From assembly GCF_029255145.1 (NCBI RefSeq), contig NZ_JAPUVQ010000121.1, positions 1-45,300 of the forward strand: 45,300 nt of DNA, in the 5' to 3' direction. The notes under the pieces are model-generated. The model did not search any database and had not been told where the DNA came from. It worked only from the letters and a program-made list of their open reading frames with translations. The DNA comes from Accumulibacter sp003538495. Lineage in GTDB: Bacteria > Pseudomonadota > Gammaproteobacteria > Burkholderiales > Rhodocyclaceae. This document shows, piece by piece, positions 26,095 to 35,553 of this stretch (position 1 is its first letter; each line of letters opens with the position of its first letter). The translations under genes were made by a program, and so were the position numbers.

Positions 26095-28472
26095 CAGATG
26101 CGAGCCGCCGCGTCCTGATCATGATCGCCGCCGTGGCGGTGTTTCTGGTGCTTGCCGCGGCCATCGCCATCGCGCTGATCGATGTCAACCATTACAAACC
26201 GCAGATCGAACAGGCGGTCAAGACGCACACTGGTCGAACGCTTCGACTCAAGGGTGATCTCGGGCTTTCGATCGTTCCCGCGCTCGGGATCACGCTGCCG
26301 GCCAGCAGCTTGTCGGTCCGGGGCAGCGAAGCGGAGTTCGTCAGCTTCGCGTCGGCGCGGGTAACGATCGCCCTGCTGCCCTTGCTGCGCCAAGCCATCG
26401 TCGTGGAATCGATCGACGTCGTGCAAGCCCGGGCGACCCTGGTCCGGCACCGGGACGGCAGCATCCGCGTCGACGACGCGCCTGACCAACCCGCGGCAGC
26501 AACCGCGCCGGAGGCCCCGGCACACCCCGCGGAGGGGACCGCGGCCGGCGGCGAGTCGGCGAATTGGGAAGTCGGTCGCTTGCTGCTCAGCGACGCGACG
26601 ATCACGCTCCGCGACGAAACCGGCGGGCAGACGATGACGCTGTCGGTCATCAAGCTGGAGACCGGCCGGCTGGCGCCAAGAAGCAGCCTGCCGCTTTCCT
26701 TGGCAGGCCACCTGGAATCGACCTCGCACAAGCTGGCGGGCGAGATCGAACTGACGACGAAGGTAGACCTTGATCTGGCCGCGTCGGCTGTTGCCGCGAC
26801 CGACCTCAAGCTCAGCTTCGCGGGGACGCGCGAGCAGCAGCCCTTGCGCACGTCGATCACCGCCGGCCGCCTGTCGCGGCAGGGCGAGGCGATCAGCGCC
26901 GCGCAAATCAGCGTCCGGGCCGACGGAAAGCGCGCAACCGACGACTGGACGATGGCGGCCAGCAGCACGGGGTTCACCTTCGACAAGGAGGTGATGAGCA
27001 GTGCGGCGATCGAAGCCAGCGCCTCTCTGGCCGGCGCGCAGGCGGGCGCACCGTCAGTTGACGGGCACCTCACGCTCGACGGCGTCAATGGCTCGGCAGC
27101 GTCGATGCGCGCCGAGCAGTTGGTGCTCACCGCCCGCCGCCGCGATGGCACGGGGAAGCTGCAGGCGCGGCTGGCGGGTCCGCTCAGAGCGAGCATCGAC
27201 GACTGGACGCTGGCGATGCAGCGATTCGATGGCCAGATCACCATTGAAGACCCCTTGCTGCCGGAAGGAAAAGCGCAGCTCGCGCTTGCCGGCGCCATGC
27301 AGATCGATGCCAGGCAAGAACGGATCGACCTGCGTCTGGCGTCCAGCGCGACCGATGCCCGCTTAAAGGGGACCATCCAGATCAAGGGCTTCGGGAAACC
27401 CGAGATCGGCTTCGAAGTCGACGCCGAGCGACTCGATGTGGACCGTTTCCTGCCGCGTACCCGGCCGGTGGCTGGCAAGGCTCCGCAGGTGGCGGGCGGC
27501 ATTGCCGGTCAGGCAGGCACGGCGGCAACAACGGGGGCAGCCACGAGGGCTGCCCCCACGGATTCGGTTCCGGCTCGTGCGTCGGCTCCGGCGTCGGCGC
27601 TGGCCGATCCGGGCGTCGACTGGTCGCCTTGGCGCGATCTGCGGCTCGACGGCAGGCTGCAGATCGGGCAACTGCAGGCGCGCGGCATCAAGGCCAGAGC
27701 TGTCCGCGCCAGGGTGCGCAGCGCCTCGGGCCGCAGCACGATCGGGCCGGCGAGCGCGCAGCTCTACGGCGGCACGGCGAGCGGCGGCTTGACCCTGGAT
27801 GCGCAGGACAAGCGTATGGCCCTGAATCTGACGCTGACCAATGTCGAACTCGGCGCGCTGGCGCGCGACGCCTGGAACCGCAACGACCTGAGCGGACGAG
27901 GCAACATCGAGCTGGCGCTGACCACCGGTGGCCGGTCGCGGACCGAGATGACTCGCAACGCAACAGGAACGGCGGCTTTCGCCTTGCGCGACTATGCGCT
28001 GGTCGGCATCGACCTGTCGGCGGTGCTGGGCCAGGTCAAGGGAGCCCTGACCGGCGGCGGGACGCAGTCCGGCAAGATCGACCGCTCCAAGCGCACGGTG
28101 TTGTCGCGCCTGACCGGCACCATCACGCTCGCCGACGGCGTTGCGCGCAACGACGACCTCGAAGGCGCAGCGGCACAGCTCGGGCTGCTGGGGCGCGGCC
28201 AGTTCGACCTGCTGTCGAACAACCTGGATTACACCCTGCGCGTGACGGTGACCGCCAATCCGGTCCAGAACTCGAAGCTGCTGACGGCATTGGTCGGGAT
28301 CACGGTTCCGGTGCACGTCAGCGGCCGATCGGATGACCTGCGCTACTCGATCAGCCTGACCGATGTCGCGGCCGATGCCATTGCCCGTCGCGGCTTTGGC
28401 GTCGGCGCGACGGTTATCGAAGAGGCCGAAGGCTTTCTTGGCAGGATCCTGGGCCGCGGCAGGAAGAAGTGA
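26091..28472 (+). CDS. AsmA family protein
   Basis: A 793-residue protein anchored by one N-terminal membrane helix (about 8-28, VLIMIAAVAVFLVLAA). IALIDVNHYKPQIEQAVKTHTGRTL directly after it is the standard AsmA opening, followed by the GDLGLSIVPALGITLP stretch. The C-terminal AsmA_2 part (LTNVELGALARDAWN, SGRGNIELALTTGG, GTAAFALRDYALVGIDL) is intact and ends in RGRKK. AsmA-like proteins bridge the periplasm and are linked to phospholipid/outer-membrane homeostasis. A low-complexity Ala/Thr/Pro spacer lies near residues 465-505. The family is well supported; the specific role is not. Confidence 0.92.
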   Translation: MTDASRRVLIMIAAVAVFLVLAAAIAIALIDVNHYKPQIEQAVKTHTGRTLRLKGDLGLSIVPALGITLPASSLSVRGSEAEFVSFASARVTIALLPLLRQAIVVESIDVVQARATLVRHRDGSIRVDDAPDQPAAATAPEAPAHPAEGTAAGGESANWEVGRLLLSDATITLRDETGGQTMTLSVIKLETGRLAPRSSLPLSLAGHLESTSHKLAGEIELTTKVDLDLAASAVAATDLKLSFAGTREQQPLRTSITAGRLSRQGEAISAAQISVRADGKRATDDWTMAASSTGFTFDKEVMSSAAIEASASLAGAQAGAPSVDGHLTLDGVNGSAASMRAEQLVLTARRRDGTGKLQARLAGPLRASIDDWTLAMQRFDGQITIEDPLLPEGKAQLALAGAMQIDARQERIDLRLASSATDARLKGTIQIKGFGKPEIGFEVDAERLDVDRFLPRTRPVAGKAPQVAGGIAGQAGTAATTGAATRAAPTDSVPARASAPASALADPGVDWSPWRDLRLDGRLQIGQLQARGIKARAVRARVRSASGRSTIGPASAQLYGGTASGGLTLDAQDKRMALNLTLTNVELGALARDAWNRNDLSGRGNIELALTTGGRSRTEMTRNATGTAAFALRDYALVGIDLSAVLGQVKGALTGGGTQSGKIDRSKRTVLSRLTGTITLADGVARNDDLEGAAAQLGLLGRGQFDLLSNNLDYTLRVTVTANPVQNSKLLTALVGITVPVHVSGRSDDLRYSISLTDVAADAIARRGFGVGATVIEEAEGFLGRILGRGRKK

Positions 28473-28745
28473 GCGCCGCAGCGGCCAGGGGCTGACGACA
28501 GCCTGCGTCAGGTCATGCTCGGCGACGACCGGCTGCCCGAAGTCGCCGTTGGTCGTCTGCCTCAGCCCGACGAGACGCCCCTGGCTGCTTCCGGCGGGCG
28601 GTAGTCGATCGGCAATCGGGACCGGCTGAAGAGCGAGGAAAGGCCAACCCATTGCGGCTGGCGAATGATCAACGCACAATGCGGTGGCGATCGATGCCGC
28701 ACCGTCGCGTATCCCTTTTTCTGCGGCTTTGAGAGGAGACAAGCC
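28473..28745. other. Upstream region of the metacaspase gene
   Basis: 273 nt without a recognised gene between the AsmA gene and the caspase-like gene. The last bases carry a strong ribosome site (GAGAGGAGACAAGCC before the ATG). No promoter or terminator of good quality was found. Confidence 0.5.
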
Positions 28746-29615
28746 ATGGCTTCGAAGAAAGCCCTTTTCGTGGGCATCAACAAGTTTGCCGGTTATCCGC
28801 AGTTCGCGCTCAATGGCTGCGTCAACGACGCCAAGGACATGGCCGCGCTGTACAAGGATCTGCTTGGTTTCACGAGCAGTGAAATGGCCACCCTCACCGA
28901 CGCGCAGGCGACCAAGGCCAACATCATGGCCAGGCTGACGACGATGGTCGCCGACGCCAAAGCGGGCAAGCTCGACTATCTGGTGTTCAGCCTGTCATCG
29001 CACGGCACCCAGATGAACGACACCAGCGGCGACGAGCCCGATGGCAAGGACGAAGCCTTCGTACCCTACGACATTGCCGAAAAGAGCGGCGCGTGGGACC
29101 CGGACCACATCATCTGCGACGATGAACTGCACGATCTTTTTGCGCAACTGCCGGCCAATGTCCTGCTTGAAGTCTATCTCGATACCTGCCACAGCGGCAC
29201 CGGCCTGCGTGGCGCCGAATTCGGTCTGCACGCGCCGAAGGCCCGCTTCGTCGCGCCGCCGGATCACGAGTTCGACCAGAAGCCCGCCAGGATGCGTGGC
29301 TTCACGCTCAACGCAGCTCCCTCGGATGCTGGCAAGCAAGAATCCGCCAGCGCCCGCAAGGCCGCCGTCGCCGGCGCACACCACCTGCTATGGACGGGCT
29401 GCAAGGCCAACCAGACAAGTGCCGACGCCTACTTCAACGGTCGTTACAACGGCGCCTTCACCTATTATTTTGTCAAGGTGATGCGCGATAGCCAAAACAA
29501 GCTTTCGCGCAAGAAGGTCATCGCCAAGATGCGAACGCTGATGAAGAGCAGTTTCGCGCAAACGCCACAGCTGGAAGGCAACGCCACCAACCGTGGCCAG
29601 GCGATCGCCTACTGA
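28746..29615 (+). CDS. Metacaspase/orthocaspase (caspase-fold C14 peptidase)
   Basis: 289 residues forming a single caspase-fold p20/p10 domain with no extra domain. The catalytic dyad is H86 (FSLSSHGTQ) and C148 (YLDTCHSGTG); the opening KKALFVGINKF and NGCVNDAKDMAALY are typical of bacterial type I metacaspases, which cut after Arg/Lys. DEPDGKDEAFVPYD supplies the acidic loop of the family. No signal peptide is seen, so it is likely cytosolic. GAGGAGA precedes the ATG at 28746. Substrate and trigger are unknown. It lies 7 kb from the CRISPR genes with ordinary genes between, so no link is implied. Confidence 0.92.
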   Translation: MASKKALFVGINKFAGYPQFALNGCVNDAKDMAALYKDLLGFTSSEMATLTDAQATKANIMARLTTMVADAKAGKLDYLVFSLSSHGTQMNDTSGDEPDGKDEAFVPYDIAEKSGAWDPDHIICDDELHDLFAQLPANVLLEVYLDTCHSGTGLRGAEFGLHAPKARFVAPPDHEFDQKPARMRGFTLNAAPSDAGKQESASARKAAVAGAHHLLWTGCKANQTSADAYFNGRYNGAFTYYFVKVMRDSQNKLSRKKVIAKMRTLMKSSFAQTPQLEGNATNRGQAIAY

Positions 29616-29723
29616 CCAGAGCAGGCCGCCGAGGGTCTCACGTTTTCGCTGGTGCGTCTGATGGAATCGCACCCGCGCCGGCGCGCCACCCTACGCTGTG
29701 TCCCTTTCCGAGGAGCTTCGCGC

Positions 29724-31154
29724 ATGCGCTCAGAAAGCAGTTCGACAGCCGCCGCAGTAACGGAACAAGCGCTGGTACGAGCACACGCGCTGGCCAGCGC
29801 CTTTCTCCAGTCCTTGCCCGAGCGCCCAGTCGCTGCTCTGCCGTCCCCGGACGAAATGGCGGCGGCGCTCGACGAACCGCTTCCGGAAGCCGGCTGCGAC
29901 CCCGCCGCGGCAATTGACGAATGGTTCGCGCGCGCCGAACGCGGCATCACCGCGTCGCCAGGGCCCCGCTTTTTCGGCTTCGTGACCGGTGGCGTAACGC
30001 CAGCGGCGCTCGCCGGCGACTGGCTGGCGTCGGCGATCGACCAGAACGCCGGGCTGTGGGCGAGCAGCCCGGCGGCGGCGCAAACCGAACTGGTCGTCCT
30101 GCGCTGGCTCAAGGAGCTCTTTGGCTTGCCGGCGGACTGGGCCGGCGCGCTGACCAGTGGCGCGACGATGGCCAACCTCGTCGGCCTCATCGCCGCGCGG
30201 CAATGGGCCGGCCGGCAGCTCGGCTTCGACGCCGCCGGCGATGGGCTGGCCGGTCAGCCACCGATCCCGGTGGTATCGAGCACCGAGATCCACCTCAGCG
30301 CCGTCAAGTGCCTCGGGACGCTCGGCCTCGGCCGCAATCAGCTGCGCAAGGCGGCCGCCCCGGGTGGCTCGGTCGACATCGCGGCGATGGCCACCCTGCT
30401 GCGCGAGGTCGCCGGACCGGTGATCATCGTCGGCAACGCGGCGGAGGTAAACACCGGCCAGTTCGACGACATCGCCGCGCTTGCCGACCTGCGCGACGCG
30501 CACCCGGGTGGCGCCTGGCTGCACGTGGACGGTGCCTTCGGGCTTTTCGCCAGCGCATCGCCCCGCTTCGCGCATCTCGGCCGTGGCATCGAGCGCGCCG
30601 ACTCGGTGGCCTCGGACGCCCACAAGTGGCTCAACGTGCCGTATGACAGCGGCTTCGCCTTCGTCCGGGACGCGGCAATCCTGCGCGAGGCCTTCGCCGC
30701 CGGCGGTGCCTACGTCCTCGGCAACGCCGGCTGGGACCCCTTCACGCACGTTCCCGAAATGTCGCGCCGGTTCCGCGGACTGGCCGCCTGGTGCGCGCTC
30801 AAGGCCTTTGGTCGCCAGGGCTACCGGGCGGTCGTCGAGCGCTGCGTGGACAACGCCGCCGCCTTCGCACGGTGGGTCGAGGCCACTCCCGGCATCGAAC
30901 TGATGAATCCCGCAGCGCTCAACATCGTCTGCTTTCGCATCCTTGGCCGGGGACGCGACGAAGCGGCGACCGGTGAACTCAATCGCACGGCGGTTCGCGC
31001 GATCCAGGGCGACGGCCGCGCCTTCGTCACCGGAACGGTCTGGAATGGCCACGCCGCGATTCGCGCCGCGTTCGACAACTGGCAAACCACGCTCGACGAC
31101 GTCGCACTGCTCCAGGGAGCCGTCGCCGACGTGGCCAGATCGCTCTCGGGCTGA
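29724..31154 (+). CDS. PLP-dependent group II decarboxylase family protein
   Basis: A 476-residue cytosolic PLP enzyme (glutamate/aromatic amino acid decarboxylase fold). The PLP lysine is K301 in SDAHKWLNVPYD, with the Asp pairing motif HVDGAFGLFA upstream and GALTSGATMANLVGL as the cofactor phosphate loop. PRFFGFVTGG is characteristic of the group. Individual members decarboxylate different amino acids or act as aldehyde synthases, so the substrate is not assigned. The ATG at 29724 has GAGGAG at 29710-29715; an earlier in-frame start adds 24 non-homologous residues. Confidence 0.9.
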   Translation: MRSESSSTAAAVTEQALVRAHALASAFLQSLPERPVAALPSPDEMAAALDEPLPEAGCDPAAAIDEWFARAERGITASPGPRFFGFVTGGVTPAALAGDWLASAIDQNAGLWASSPAAAQTELVVLRWLKELFGLPADWAGALTSGATMANLVGLIAARQWAGRQLGFDAAGDGLAGQPPIPVVSSTEIHLSAVKCLGTLGLGRNQLRKAAAPGGSVDIAAMATLLREVAGPVIIVGNAAEVNTGQFDDIAALADLRDAHPGGAWLHVDGAFGLFASASPRFAHLGRGIERADSVASDAHKWLNVPYDSGFAFVRDAAILREAFAAGGAYVLGNAGWDPFTHVPEMSRRFRGLAAWCALKAFGRQGYRAVVERCVDNAAAFARWVEATPGIELMNPAALNIVCFRILGRGRDEAATGELNRTAVRAIQGDGRAFVTGTVWNGHAAIRAAFDNWQTTLDDVALLQGAVADVARSLSG

Positions 31155-31300
31155 ACGGGCATTGACCGCTGACGACAAGAACCGGCACGGCCCGCCGCGG
31201 CGGCGAACCGCCTTGCGGGCGGCTGACACGGAACGTCTCCGCAGCGGAAGACCATTGAGACCGATCGTCCTCACCAGCGGCCCTTGCGAAAGGCAAGCAG

Positions 31301-32851
31301 ATGCCACCGTCTCTCCTGGCTCGTAACAACCGCGCGGCGATGCTGTCGGCGGGTCAGTTGCGTCGACGCTACATCATGGCGCTATCGCTGATCGCCATGC
31401 TGACCCTCGCGACGCAAGGCGTCATGCAAGTGCTGATCGCCGACCAGAAGTACGACTCGCGCGTGGTGAACATTGCCGGCAGGCAGCGGATGCTCGGCCA
31501 GAAGATCACCAAGTTGACCCATTACCTGTCCACCGCCGAGTCGGCCGATGAACATTCGCGCTATCGCCAGGAACTTGAAGACGCCTTCAGCCTGTGGCAA
31601 CGTTCGCACGCTGGACTGCTGGCGGGCAACGCCGAGATGTGGCTTCCCGGGCGCAACAGCGACGAGGTGACCGCCCTCTTCGCAGATGTTCAACCGCACC
31701 ATGAGGCCATGGTGGCCGCCGTGCAGGCGATTTTGTCGCCCGCCGGCAACGCCACAGCGCTCGCCGAAGGCATCGCTCGCCTGAAGGAACATGAAGCTGA
31801 TTTTCTGAGCGGCATGAGTGACATCGTCAGCCGCTATGAACGTGAAGCAAACGCCAAGGTCGAGTTCGCCAGGTGGCTTGAGTTCGGGTTGATGAGCATC
31901 ACCCTGCTGGTCCTGGTGCTCACCGCCGTCTTCATTTGCGCTCCGGCAACACGGCGCATCCAGCGAGACGTTGACGAGCTCGCCGATCGCGAAGAAGATC
32001 TGGAGCGTCTCTTCTCGGCAAGCCCAACCGCGCTGCTGCTGGTCAGCGGCGACCAGCTACGGATCTTGTACGCCAACCAGAAAGCCATCGAACTCTTTGG
32101 GCTGCCGCTGGAGGAAAGCAGCAGCGACACTCTGCGAACCTATCTGGGCACCGAGCACGAGGCCAACCGAAACTTCATCACCGGGATCAGCGCCGGCGCG
32201 AGCGTCAACGAACACGAGGTGGTCCTCGTCGACTCGCGCGGCAAGGTGTTCGAGTCGCTGGTGTCGGTTCGCGCCATCAGTTTTTCCGGCCAATCCGTTC
32301 TTGTGCTCGGGATCACCAATATCAGCGAACTCAAGAGCGCGCAACTGACGCTGGAACACTACGCCACCTTCGATGAACTGACCGGGCTGCTGAATCTACG
32401 TACCGGCCTGATGGTGCTTGGCAAATCGATCTCGAGGCTGAAGCGGGACGGCGGTCGGCTGACGGTCTGTTTCGTCGATCTTGATGGGCTGAAGACCACC
32501 AACGACAACTTCGGGCACGCCGAGGGCGACTGGTTGATCAGCACCGTAGCCAGGGTGTTGACCGGAGGAATTCGCAGCAGTGACGCCGCCGTCCGGCTCG
32601 GCGGCGACGAATTCCTGCTCATCTTGCACGACTGCTCTCTCGACGAGGCCACTCGCCTGCTCGGCCGCGCCGAAATGCGTCTACAAGAAATCGCCGCGGC
32701 TGAACACAAGGCGTTCCCGATCGGCTTCAGCCATGGCCTGGCGAGCTACACGCCGGAGCGGGACCCGACGCCGGACGAGCTGATCTCGGAAGCGGACGGT
32801 CTGATGTACCAGGCGAAGCAGGAGAGGAAGCGGCGGCACGCATGCTCGTGA
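31301..32851 (+). CDS. Membrane diguanylate cyclase with PilJ-type sensor, PAS and GGDEF
   Basis: 516 residues. Two membrane helices (about 24-47 and 188-210) bracket a periplasmic helical domain beginning NIAGRQRMLGQKITKL, the signature of PilJ/NarX-type N-terminal sensors. A coiled linker leads to a PAS domain (about 225-345) and a GGDEF domain. The active site GGDEF is intact (434-438), and RSSD lies five residues before it, giving a product-inhibition I-site. It should make c-di-GMP in response to a periplasmic signal. Its likely activity is opposite to that of the EAL protein at 5.4-8.7 kb. Confidence 0.93.
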   Translation: MPPSLLARNNRAAMLSAGQLRRRYIMALSLIAMLTLATQGVMQVLIADQKYDSRVVNIAGRQRMLGQKITKLTHYLSTAESADEHSRYRQELEDAFSLWQRSHAGLLAGNAEMWLPGRNSDEVTALFADVQPHHEAMVAAVQAILSPAGNATALAEGIARLKEHEADFLSGMSDIVSRYEREANAKVEFARWLEFGLMSITLLVLVLTAVFICAPATRRIQRDVDELADREEDLERLFSASPTALLLVSGDQLRILYANQKAIELFGLPLEESSSDTLRTYLGTEHEANRNFITGISAGASVNEHEVVLVDSRGKVFESLVSVRAISFSGQSVLVLGITNISELKSAQLTLEHYATFDELTGLLNLRTGLMVLGKSISRLKRDGGRLTVCFVDLDGLKTTNDNFGHAEGDWLISTVARVLTGGIRSSDAAVRLGGDEFLLILHDCSLDEATRLLGRAEMRLQEIAAAEHKAFPIGFSHGLASYTPERDPTPDELISEADGLMYQAKQERKRRHACS

Positions 32852-32880
32852 ACATCCTCTTCCCAAGAGCAGGAGCCTGC

Positions 32881-33369
32881 ATGCAGTTCCTCAAGTGGAT
32901 CGGGATTGCCGTGGCTACGGTCGCTGCGCTGGCCTTGATCGCCGGCCAGTTCGGCCTGCTCGCGGGCACGCCTCCCGACGGCCTGGGCGTGCACCAGGGC
33001 AGACTCAAGCCACCCTCCCCAAACCCCAACAGCGTCAGCAGCCAGGCCCTGCTGTGGCCCGACCATCCCCAGCGCGAGTACGCTGAAATCGCGCCACTTG
33101 CCCTGCGCGGCGACGGGCCAGCCAGTATCTCGACGCTGAAGAGACTGTTGCAAGCGGAGCCTGGCGTGACCATCGCCGAAAGCCGCGCCGACTACCTCTA
33201 CGTCCGTTACACGTCACGCCTCATGAAGTTCGTCGACGACGTCGAGTTCTGGTTCGACCCCGCGCATGCGGTCATCCAGGTGCGCTCGTCATCACGTCTC
33301 GGGCGCAGCGATTTCGGGGTCAATCGCCGGCGTATCGAAACGCTGCGCAAGAAGCTTGCGGCATCATGA
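32881..33369 (+). CDS. DUF1499 family exported protein
   Basis: 162 residues. An N-terminal hydrophobic helix (about 4-27, FLKWIGIAVATVAALALIAGQ) acts as signal or anchor. The body contains GVHQGRLKPPSPNPNSVSSQA and, near the end, LMKFVDDVEFWFD then VQVRSSSRLGRSDFGVNRRRIE, matching DUF1499. The family has no known biochemical function. The ATG at 32881 with AGGAG 6-7 nt upstream is preferred to the earlier ATG at 32842, which would overlap the diguanylate cyclase gene. It probably follows that gene in one transcript. Confidence 0.87.
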   Translation: MQFLKWIGIAVATVAALALIAGQFGLLAGTPPDGLGVHQGRLKPPSPNPNSVSSQALLWPDHPQREYAEIAPLALRGDGPASISTLKRLLQAEPGVTIAESRADYLYVRYTSRLMKFVDDVEFWFDPAHAVIQVRSSSRLGRSDFGVNRRRIETLRKKLAAS

Positions 33370-33406
33370 GCTTCGAGCCAAGCGACCCCTCGAGCAGTAC
33401 GCCTGC

Positions 33407-35071
33407 TCAATGGGCGACGAGAATCTTCCGCAGCCGCGCCCAGCTTTCGTCGGGTAGCGTCTGGAGGATTTTCACCAGCCTGCTATCGCCGCTCTTGAGG
33501 ATCAGATTGCGAACGGCGGGCGCGATCTCCTCGGCGGCCAGCACCTCGCTCTCATCGATGTCCATGCCGCGGACAATCGCCCCGGCACGCAAGGCCTCGT
33601 CGAGCGTCAGCGAGAAACTCTGCGTGAAGCTGGCGCCGCAGGCATGGCAGGCCGTTGCCGTTACCGGGTTGAGCGCTCCGCAATCGCCACAGGACTTGAG
33701 CCGCTGCGGCCCGACCGGGAATTCATGGCCGCATTTGGCACAGCGTCGCTCGCCGAGCGCGCATTCGTGGCCACACGCGGGACAGCGTTTGCTCTTCGGC
33801 TCGCCGGATGCGACGCGCGCGGCGAGCGACATTTCGTTTTCGACGCGCCGCGCAAAGGTCTCCAAGGTCGCGAACGACGGCATCACCACGTAGGCTCGCG
33901 TATCGTCGTCGTGACCGGCCGTACGAACGACCCGCCCGATGGCCTGGCGAAAAGCCAGTTCGGTGAGAGCGTTCGGCAGGTAGACGAGAACGCGCAGGCG
34001 CTTGATGTCCACCCCTTCCGAGACCATCGCCACCGACACCAGCCAGCGTTTATCGGTGTTGCGGAAGGCGCGGATGCGCGACTCGGGGTGCGCCAACTGG
34101 CTGTGCACCAGGAGCGGCCTTTCGCCCTCGATCTGCTCGATCAGGTCGACCATGTACTCGGCCATTTCGATGGACGGCGCGATCACCAGACCGCCGGCGT
34201 CGGGCATGCGGTGACGAAGGTCGCTCAGTTTCGCGCTGCCCCACTCGAGCATCGTCGCCTGGTAGCCGGAGAGCAGTGGCGTCTCGCCGTCGCGTTCGAA
34301 CTGTGGCGTACGCGCCAGACGATAGAAGTCGAGCGCCGTCTGCAGGCCCGGGATGCGCGCCAGATCCGGCGGCAGCGTGGCCTTCTGGTGCCCCGAAACC
34401 TGTACCGAGTGGCCGCCCTCGAGATCGACGGAAAACCGTCCCTGATGCCGATGAAAGGTCACCGGCCGGCAGTAGCCGAGGTCCACCGCATCGCCGTAGG
34501 TCAGCGTGTAGGTACCTTCCTCCGGCTGGTCGATGGCGCCGGCGTCGTCGTAGGCGAGCCAGATCGACTGCGCACCGTCCGAGCGAATCGGGGTACCCGA
34601 CAGAACCAGCACGAAGCTCGCATCGGTAAACGCACTGTCGGCGCTATCGCCCCAGGCGGCCTCGATCGCCGCGTGATGATGTTCGTCGCAGATCACCAGC
34701 ACCCGCGCCGCGCGACACACTGCCTGCAGTTCCGGCTGCAGGCCCTGAATCGCCGCCCAGGTGGCGCAGACATCGATGCCCAGTTCGCCGATGTCGCCGT
34801 CACGGGCGGTCACCTTGCCCATGTGGCGGCCGCTGACGCGTCGGAAATCATCGGCCCACTGGCTGACGATCTCGGAGCGCGGCGCGACGACAATCACCCG
34901 TTCGATCTCGCCGAGTTCGATCAGCGTCTGAGCGATCGCGCAGGCGGCCAGCGTCTTGCCGGCGCCGGGCGCGGCGTTGATCAGGAAGTGGCGGTCGACC
35001 CGTTTCTGGACCAGCCAGGCGATCGCCTTTTGCAGCGCCTGTTGTTGCCACGGACGAAGCTGTAGATTCAT
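33407..35071 (-). CDS. SF2 DEAD/DEAH-box helicase with C-terminal zinc ribbons
   Basis: 554 residues. Motif I is INAAPGAGKT (31-40), motif II DEHH (129-132), motif III LSGTPIR, and motif VI QAIGRVVRTAG. After the two RecA domains come two four-Cys zinc ribbons, CPACGHECALGERRCAKCG and CGDCGALN...CHACG, then a short helical tail. The architecture resembles RadD-like and type III restriction-like helicases, but sequence similarity to RadD is limited. The ATG at 35071 overlaps the HNH gene stop (ATGA), so the two are coupled. Likely a DNA translocase or helicase acting with the HNH protein in defence, repair or phage-type replication; this is inference. Confidence 0.85.
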   Translation of the reverse strand: MNLQLRPWQQQALQKAIAWLVQKRVDRHFLINAAPGAGKTLAACAIAQTLIELGEIERVIVVAPRSEIVSQWADDFRRVSGRHMGKVTARDGDIGELGIDVCATWAAIQGLQPELQAVCRAARVLVICDEHHHAAIEAAWGDSADSAFTDASFVLVLSGTPIRSDGAQSIWLAYDDAGAIDQPEEGTYTLTYGDAVDLGYCRPVTFHRHQGRFSVDLEGGHSVQVSGHQKATLPPDLARIPGLQTALDFYRLARTPQFERDGETPLLSGYQATMLEWGSAKLSDLRHRMPDAGGLVIAPSIEMAEYMVDLIEQIEGERPLLVHSQLAHPESRIRAFRNTDKRWLVSVAMVSEGVDIKRLRVLVYLPNALTELAFRQAIGRVVRTAGHDDDTRAYVVMPSFATLETFARRVENEMSLAARVASGEPKSKRCPACGHECALGERRCAKCGHEFPVGPQRLKSCGDCGALNPVTATACHACGASFTQSFSLTLDEALRAGAIVRGMDIDESEVLAAEEIAPAVRNLILKSGDSRLVKILQTLPDESWARLRKILVAH

Positions 35072-35265
35072 TTCGCACCCTTGCGCAGGTTGCAGGTGGC
35101 GCACAGCGCCTGCCCGTTGTCGGTGACGGTTCTGCCACCGCGCGAGAAAGCGACGACATAGTCGGCGTGAAACGGCTTGCCAAGTGCGCCGCCGCAACGC
35201 TGGCAGCAGCCACCGGCACGCCACGCGAGCACGCCTTTTTGAAGGCGATTGAAAGCCCGTTTCAT
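35068..35265 (-). CDS. Small HNH endonuclease domain protein
   Basis: A 65-residue protein consisting of little more than an HNH fold. CCQRCGG provides the first Cys pair, FHADYVVAFSRGGR the DHIxPxSxGG-like catalytic strand (HAD instead of DH), and NGQALCATCNLRKG the Asn and second CxxC with the usual ending. The catalytic His is probably the one in FHAD. It overlaps the helicase gene and the upstream winged-helix gene by four bases each, so the three must be co-translated. A nicking or cutting partner for the helicase is the natural guess. Confidence 0.82.
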   Translation of the reverse strand: MKRAFNRLQKGVLAWRAGGCCQRCGGALGKPFHADYVVAFSRGGRTVTDNGQALCATCNLRKGAK

Positions 35266-35537
35266 TTGCTCACCCAGTATTCGGTCAACTGCACCTCGCG
35301 GACCGGCAGGTTTGCTGGCGGCTGCAAGACCGCGTGCCGATTGACCCTTAGCGCGGCCGCCGCATAGCTGACCAGGCGCGACTCGATGACGAAACCCTGG
35401 CGGCGCATTTCCTTGATCAGATCCGGCAGGTTGGCGACGCCATAAAGCACCATCGCCTCCAGTCGGGTAAGCGCTTGCCCCGACACCAGATGCTCCTTCG
35501 CGGCCATCGCCAGTCCGTAGCGCAAAGCCTTCATCAT
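35262..35537 (-). CDS. Winged-helix/HTH-like small protein
   Basis: 91 residues. The segment GQALTRLEAMVLYGVANLPDLIKEMRRQGFVIESRLV has the pattern of a short winged-helix domain (xLTxLEAxxxxGVxxLxxxIxxLRxxGFxIxSR) frequently found in phage and integrative elements. A DNA-binding regulator is likely. GGGAGAAG precedes two adjacent ATGs (35537 and 35534); the first is taken. It overlaps the HNH gene by four bases and follows the 99-aa gene after 16 nt. It may be the regulator of this operon, but no direct evidence shows that. Confidence 0.7.
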   Translation of the reverse strand: MMKALRYGLAMAAKEHLVSGQALTRLEAMVLYGVANLPDLIKEMRRQGFVIESRLVSYAAAALRVNRHAVLQPPANLPVREVQLTEYWVSK

Positions 35538-35553
35538 TCTTCTCCCGTGTCAG

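Noticed and set aside
33392..33408. GAGCAG-tacgc-CTGCTC hairpin between DUF1499 and helicase genes as a terminator
   Set aside because: Six-bp stem without a T-tract on either strand; evidence too weak.
33407..35071. Naming the helicase radD
   Set aside because: Layout is similar (SF2 core plus C-terminal Cys clusters) but motif sequences differ and the operon context is accessory, so the name is not justified.
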